From assembly GCA_017481185.1 (NCBI GenBank), contig JAFUPO010000274.1, positions 1 through 9,324 on the forward strand: a stretch of DNA of 9,324 nucleotides. Reading direction: 5' to 3'. The notes under the pieces were generated by a model. It had not been told where the DNA came from, made no database searches, and worked only from the letters and a program-made list of their open reading frames with translations. Shown piece after piece: positions 6,708 to 9,324 of the stretch; the first letter of the stretch is position 1, and every line of letters begins with the position of its first letter. This DNA comes from Clostridia bacterium. Lineage in GTDB: Bacteria; Bacillota_A; Clostridia; Christensenellales; Aristaeellaceae. Position numbers and translations under genes: made by a program.

Positions 6708-7089
6708 GGCCGATGCACTCCGTGCAGATGGTGATGGCCTTATAAAGCACATCCCGCAGCCCGCCGTTAATGACACCCAGCACTGTCAGGGCGATAGCCG
6801 CAACAAATAGGCCCGTACGCAGCCCCCTCAAATGAGGCAGCGGCTTTTTTAGCTCAGCCATCCCTTGCGCTTTGGGCTTGGCCGCTTTGGAGGGCCGGAG
6901 CCCCGATAGCGCCACTCCCGCCAGCGCCGCCCCCAGCCACAGCCCAAGGAAGGGGAGGATCTCATTCCAGGCCGCTGCGACCGCCTCGGGGGTATAGGGC
7001 ATGATCCTCAGGGCATGATAGATGAACAACGTCGCCATGAACAGGGTCAGCGCGCCTAAAAAATATTGATAATACTTAAGGGTTTTCAT
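6700..7089 (-). CDS. CD1871A-type membrane protein with C-terminal CXXC tail
   Basis: A 129-residue protein with three predicted membrane helices (about 7-27, 45-65, 90-108) and a C-terminus TICTECIGLG. That ending and the preceding INGGLRDVLYKAI match the small clostridial CXXC proteins annotated as the CD1871A family, normally about 40-55 residues with one helix. Here the first 80 or so residues add two more helices and a basic loop (RPSKAAKPKAQ), so this is a longer form. The basic LPHLRGLR before the last helix suggests the C122-x-x-C125 tail faces outside, next to the thioredoxin domain encoded by the overlapping downstream gene. ATG at 7089 has GGAG 8 nt upstream. Partner role in thiol/electron transfer is inferred from the CXXC and the overlap; the family's function is not established. 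Gene reality is secure. Confidence 0.85.
   Translation of the reverse strand: MKTLKYYQYFLGALTLFMATLFIYHALRIMPYTPEAVAAAWNEILPFLGLWLGAALAGVALSGLRPSKAAKPKAQGMAELKKPLPHLRGLRTGLFVAAIALTVLGVINGGLRDVLYKAITICTECIGLG
6718..6721 (-). promoter_or_regulatory. Candidate ribosome binding site deciding the polyferredoxin start
   Basis: GGAG on the minus strand, inside the last codons of the CXXC gene, lies 10 nt before TTG 6707, somewhat far but usable. It is the only purine-rich site near a start codon that gives the family's usual N-terminus, and it is the reason the annotated start overlaps the upstream stop. Confidence 0.4.
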
Positions 7090-7109
7090 GGCATCACACT
7101 CCTGCTTTT

Positions 7110-7138
7110 ATGATAGCATAAAAAACGGCCTCTGACGA
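7110..7138 (-). promoter_or_regulatory. Weak promoter candidate for the redox gene pair
   Basis: TATCAT (7115-7110) and TCGTCA (7138-7133) are 17 nt apart on the minus strand, five of six and four of six matches to consensus. They lie within and just after the terminator hairpin of the upstream operon, with the -35 falling mainly in its loop. The redox pair needs a promoter here if termination is efficient, but the -35 is poor. Confidence 0.35.
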
Positions 7139-7145
7139 GGCCGTT
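7120..7145 (-). terminator. Rho-independent terminator of the dapH/Lrp/aminotransferase operon
   Basis: On the minus strand AACGGCCTC, loop GTCA, GAGGCCGTT form a perfect 9-bp GC-rich stem followed by a run of six T. It starts 28 nt after the aminotransferase stop codon. This is the best intrinsic terminator in the window. Confidence 0.9.
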
Positions 7146-7173
7146 GAGACATTCTGCAACCGCAAAATACACT

Positions 7174-8349
7174 TCATGCGCCAATGAACTTTTCGATCTT
7201 CACCAGGGCCTGAGTGAGCTTGTCCAGGGCGGTGGCGTAGGAGCAGCGAATATGCCCCTCTCCGCTTTCGCCAAAGGCGGTGCCGGGCACGCAGGCCACG
7301 TGCTCCTTTTCCAAAAGCTTCTGGCAGAAATCGTCAGAGGTCATGCCGGTTTTTTCAATGCTGGGGAAAATGTAGAAGGCGCCCAGAGGCTCAAAGCAAC
7401 TAAGGCCCATCTTGCGAAAGCCCTCCACCATCACCCGGCGGCGGCGGTCATAGCTGCGGCGCATGACGTTGACATCCTCATAGTTGTTTTCACGGCCCCG
7501 CTTCAAAGCTTCGTAGGCAGCGGCTTGACCCTGCCGGGGGGCGCAGAGGATGTTGTACTGGTGGATTTTGAGCATCACATCCATGATTTCCTTGGGGCCG
7601 CAGATGTAGCCTACCCGCCAGCCGGTCATGGCAAAGGACTTGGAGAAACCGTTGATGGTCAGGGTCCTTTCCCACATACCGGGCAGGGCGGCAAAGGATA
7701 CGTGCTTGTTGTCGCCGTAGGTCAATTCCGCGTAGATCTCGTCAGAAATGACGATGATGTTCGTATCCTTCAAAGCCTCGGCCAGCTTAAGGAGATGCTC
7801 CTTGCCCATGACCCCGCCGGTGGGGTTGTTGGGATAGGGCAAAATCAGCGCCTTGGTGTTGGGGGTGATAGCCGCCTTCACCGCCTCAGGGGTCAGGCGG
7901 AATTCGTCCTCCGCCCGGGTGCGCATGGGCACCGGCACGCCCCCGGCAAAGATCACGCTGGGGCAGTAGCTCACATAGCTGGGGTCGGGGATGAGTACCT
8001 CGTCACCCTGGTTGATCAGGGCCCTGAGGGCCAGGTCGATGGCTTCGGAGGCGCCCACCGTGACCAGGATTTCCTTCTCAGGGTCATAGGGGGTGCCAAA
8101 GCGGGTCTCCAGATAGTAGCTGATCTCCTTTAAAAGCCCAGGCAGGCCCCGGTTGCCGGTGTACTGGGTCTGCCCGTCCAGAATGGAGGCGATGGCCGCA
8201 TCCCGGATATGGTAGGGGGTCACAAAATCCGGCTCGCCCACGCCTAGGGAGATGCAGTCGGGCAGCTTCTGGGCAATGTCAAAAAACTTGCGGATGCCGC
8301 TGGGGGGCACCGCCGCCACAGAAGGATTTAAAAGCTTCTTATAATCCAT
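7174..8349 (-). CDS. PLP-dependent class I aminotransferase, PatA-like
   Basis: A cytoplasmic fold-type I aminotransferase of 391 residues, the usual family length. Visible family landmarks: LGVGEPDF near 36-43, substrate-region SYCPS near 127, PNNPTGG (N175), SDEIY (D203, Y206), the PLP lysine K237 in NGFSKSFAMTGWRVGY with phosphate-binding R245, and R368 in GHIRCSYA for the substrate carboxylate. Stretches such as GIRKF, LKIHQYN and GAFYIFPSI resemble Bacillus PatA, proposed as an N-acetyl-L,L-diaminopimelate aminotransferase. Location downstream of dapH in one operon supports that role here. Alanine, aspartate or aromatic aminotransferase activity, as for other Lrp-linked enzymes, is the alternative. 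The ATG at 8349 overlaps the Lrp stop by one nucleotide (TGATG) with no Shine-Dalgarno, so translation should be coupled; a GTG one codon earlier is possible. Family call is firm, substrate is inferred. Confidence 0.92.
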   Translation of the reverse strand: MDYKKLLNPSVAAVPPSGIRKFFDIAQKLPDCISLGVGEPDFVTPYHIRDAAIASILDGQTQYTGNRGLPGLLKEISYYLETRFGTPYDPEKEILVTVGASEAIDLALRALINQGDEVLIPDPSYVSYCPSVIFAGGVPVPMRTRAEDEFRLTPEAVKAAITPNTKALILPYPNNPTGGVMGKEHLLKLAEALKDTNIIVISDEIYAELTYGDNKHVSFAALPGMWERTLTINGFSKSFAMTGWRVGYICGPKEIMDVMLKIHQYNILCAPRQGQAAAYEALKRGRENNYEDVNVMRRSYDRRRRVMVEGFRKMGLSCFEPLGAFYIFPSIEKTGMTSDDFCQKLLEKEHVACVPGTAFGESGEGHIRCSYATALDKLTQALVKIEKFIGA

Positions 8350-8840
8350 CACGGGGAGATCACCAGCCTGGGATCGGGCTTGTCATCCTCAAAGATAACG
8401 CCCTCAGACTTGTACCGCTTCAAAACGAAATGGGTGGCGGTGCCGGTAACCATCTCCAGCGTGGACAGCTTGGAGGAAACGAAAAAGGCCAGTTCCTTGA
8501 GGGTATGGGCCTCCACCAGGAGCAAAAGGTCGTACGCGCCGGACATGAGGTAAACGCTCTTCACCTCGTCGAACTTGTAAATGCGCTTGGCCACGGCGTC
8601 AAAGCCCATATCCCGCTGGGGGGTGACCCGCACCTCGATCATGGCCTCCACCCGATCGCGGTCGGTTTTGTCCCAGTTGATGATGGGGGCATAGCGGAGG
8701 ATCACATGGCGGTTTTCCATGTCCTCAATGGCTTGAGCCACTGCCTCCACATCCGTTCCGGTCATTACGGCCAATTGTTCCAGGGGCAGACGGCAGTCCT
8801 CCCTAAGGATCTCCAGCAGCTGCATTTGTAAGCTTTGCAT
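8349..8840 (-). CDS. Lrp/AsnC family transcriptional regulator
   Basis: A 163-residue DNA-binding regulator that responds to an amino acid. Residues 1-50 form the winged helix-turn-helix (DCRLPLEQLAVMTGTDVEAV). Residues about 64-142 form the RAM ligand-binding domain, with FDEVKSVYLMSGAYDLLLLVEA carrying the conserved G-x-x-D loop where Lrp-type proteins bind effector. The C-terminal 20 residues are a charged extension. ATG at 8840 has a perfect AGGAGG (8854-8849) 8 nt upstream, only 4 nt after the dapH stop; a TTG one codon earlier is possible. It lies between dapH and the aminotransferase, and paired Lrp-aminotransferase genes are common in Firmicutes (alaR-alaT of Bacillus is one), so it probably tunes this operon to amino acid supply. 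Effector unknown. Confidence 0.93.
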   Translation of the reverse strand: MQSLQMQLLEILREDCRLPLEQLAVMTGTDVEAVAQAIEDMENRHVILRYAPIINWDKTDRDRVEAMIEVRVTPQRDMGFDAVAKRIYKFDEVKSVYLMSGAYDLLLLVEAHTLKELAFFVSSKLSTLEMVTGTATHFVLKRYKSEGVIFEDDKPDPRLVISP

Positions 8841-8858
8841 CAAGGGCTCCTCCTTTGT

Positions 8859-9324
8859 TTATAATTGCCGCAGGGCATCCACCAGGGCGGTTTTGCCTGC
8901 GGTTTTTTCATCCTTATATTTGATGATGCGGCCCGGCACCCCGGCCACCACGGCGTTTTCAGGCACGTCGGAAACCACCACGCAGCCTGCTGCGATAACC
9001 GCGCCCTTGCCCACATGGCAGCCCTCGATGACCACCGCGTTGGCGCCGATCAATACGTCATCTTCAATAATCACCGGGGTGGCGCGGGCAGGCTCAATGA
9101 CCCCCGCCAGCACGGCCCCTGCACCCACGTGGCAGTTTTTGCCCACGGTGGCCCGGCCCCCCAGCACAGCGCCCATATCGATCATGGTGCCCGCACCCAC
9201 CACTGCGCCGATGTTGAGAATCGCGCCCATCATGATCACAGCGTTGTCGCCGATCTCCACCTGATCCCGGATGATGGCGCCGGGCTCGATGCGGGCAGTG
9301 ATGTTCTTTTTATCCAGCAGGGGA
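8859..9324 (-). CDS. dapH: Tetrahydrodipicolinate N-acetyltransferase (3' part)
   Basis: The C-terminal 154 residues of a left-handed beta-helix acyltransferase; the N-terminal third lies past the right edge (family length about 235). It acetylates tetrahydrodipicolinate using acetyl-CoA, in the acetylase branch of lysine/meso-diaminopimelate synthesis, supplying lysine and peptidoglycan. Hexapeptide repeats are clear throughout, including [60 protein letters not shown] and [11 protein letters not shown]. These specifically match DapH (often labelled DapD/acetyl form) rather than serine or sugar acetyltransferases. The insertion [20 protein letters not shown] is also typical. The gap of 18 nt to the Lrp gene marks one operon. 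Stop is TAA at 8861-8859. Confidence 0.93.
   Translation of the reverse strand, partial: PLLDKKNITARIEPGAIIRDQVEIGDNAVIMMGAILNIGAVVGAGTMIDMGAVLGGRATVGKNCHVGAGAVLAGVIEPARATPVIIEDDVLIGANAVVIEGCHVGKGAVIAAGCVVVSDVPENAVVAGVPGRIIKYKDEKTAGKTALVDALRQL

Noticed and set aside
7144..8133. 329-codon plus-strand frame opposite the aminotransferase
   Set aside because: Antisense shadow of a strongly conserved enzyme; it would also start inside the terminator region, and has no ribosome site.

Overview
This window looks like chromosome from an anaerobic, Gram-positive member of the Clostridia, probably an uncultured gut lineage. The evidence is a class B sortase, an N-acetyl-type diaminopimelate (DapH) gene, a small membrane protein ending in the clostridial ICTECIGLG tail, a membrane polyferredoxin, purine-rich Shine-Dalgarno sites and GC-rich codon use. 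The assignment rests on gene content read by eye, not on a database search. No rRNA, tRNA, CRISPR array, transposase, prophage gene or integration site was seen, so it reads as a core or near-core region.

Layout. (1) 1-304, minus: the first 101 residues of an OppB/DppB-type peptide ABC transporter permease, running off the left edge, with its own promoter. (2) 464-3409, minus: a 981-residue secreted protein with a von Willebrand A domain, two SH3-like segments and a C-terminal region of about seven propeller-like repeats, closed by a hairpin. (3) 3554-4639, plus: a class B sortase, divergent from the VWA gene. Two good sigma-A-type promoters stand back to back between them. (4) 4640-4820: an intergenic stretch with a terminator hairpin and further inverted repeats. 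(5) 4821-5261, plus: a small secreted protein with a CX4C cysteine pair. (6) 5303-5346: a long hairpin between convergent genes. (7) 5352-7089, minus: two overlapping genes for a membrane redox module, namely a three-TM protein with a C-terminal CXXC tail, and a polyferredoxin fused to a TlpA-like thioredoxin domain. (8) 7174-9324, minus: a tight operon of dapH (truncated by the right edge), an Lrp/AsnC regulator and a class I aminotransferase, ending in a strong intrinsic terminator.

How the parts may work together. Three themes are visible. The first is the cell surface: peptide uptake, a secreted VWA/propeller protein and a sortase. The second is electron transfer across the membrane to thiols outside it: polyferredoxin, TlpA domain, CXXC tail and perhaps the small CX4C protein. 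The third is lysine/diaminopimelate synthesis, where the aminotransferase downstream of dapH is a good candidate for the next pathway step. The redox module is the most interesting item: it resembles a ferredoxin-driven counterpart of DsbD/CcdA, assembled from parts whose role is not settled.
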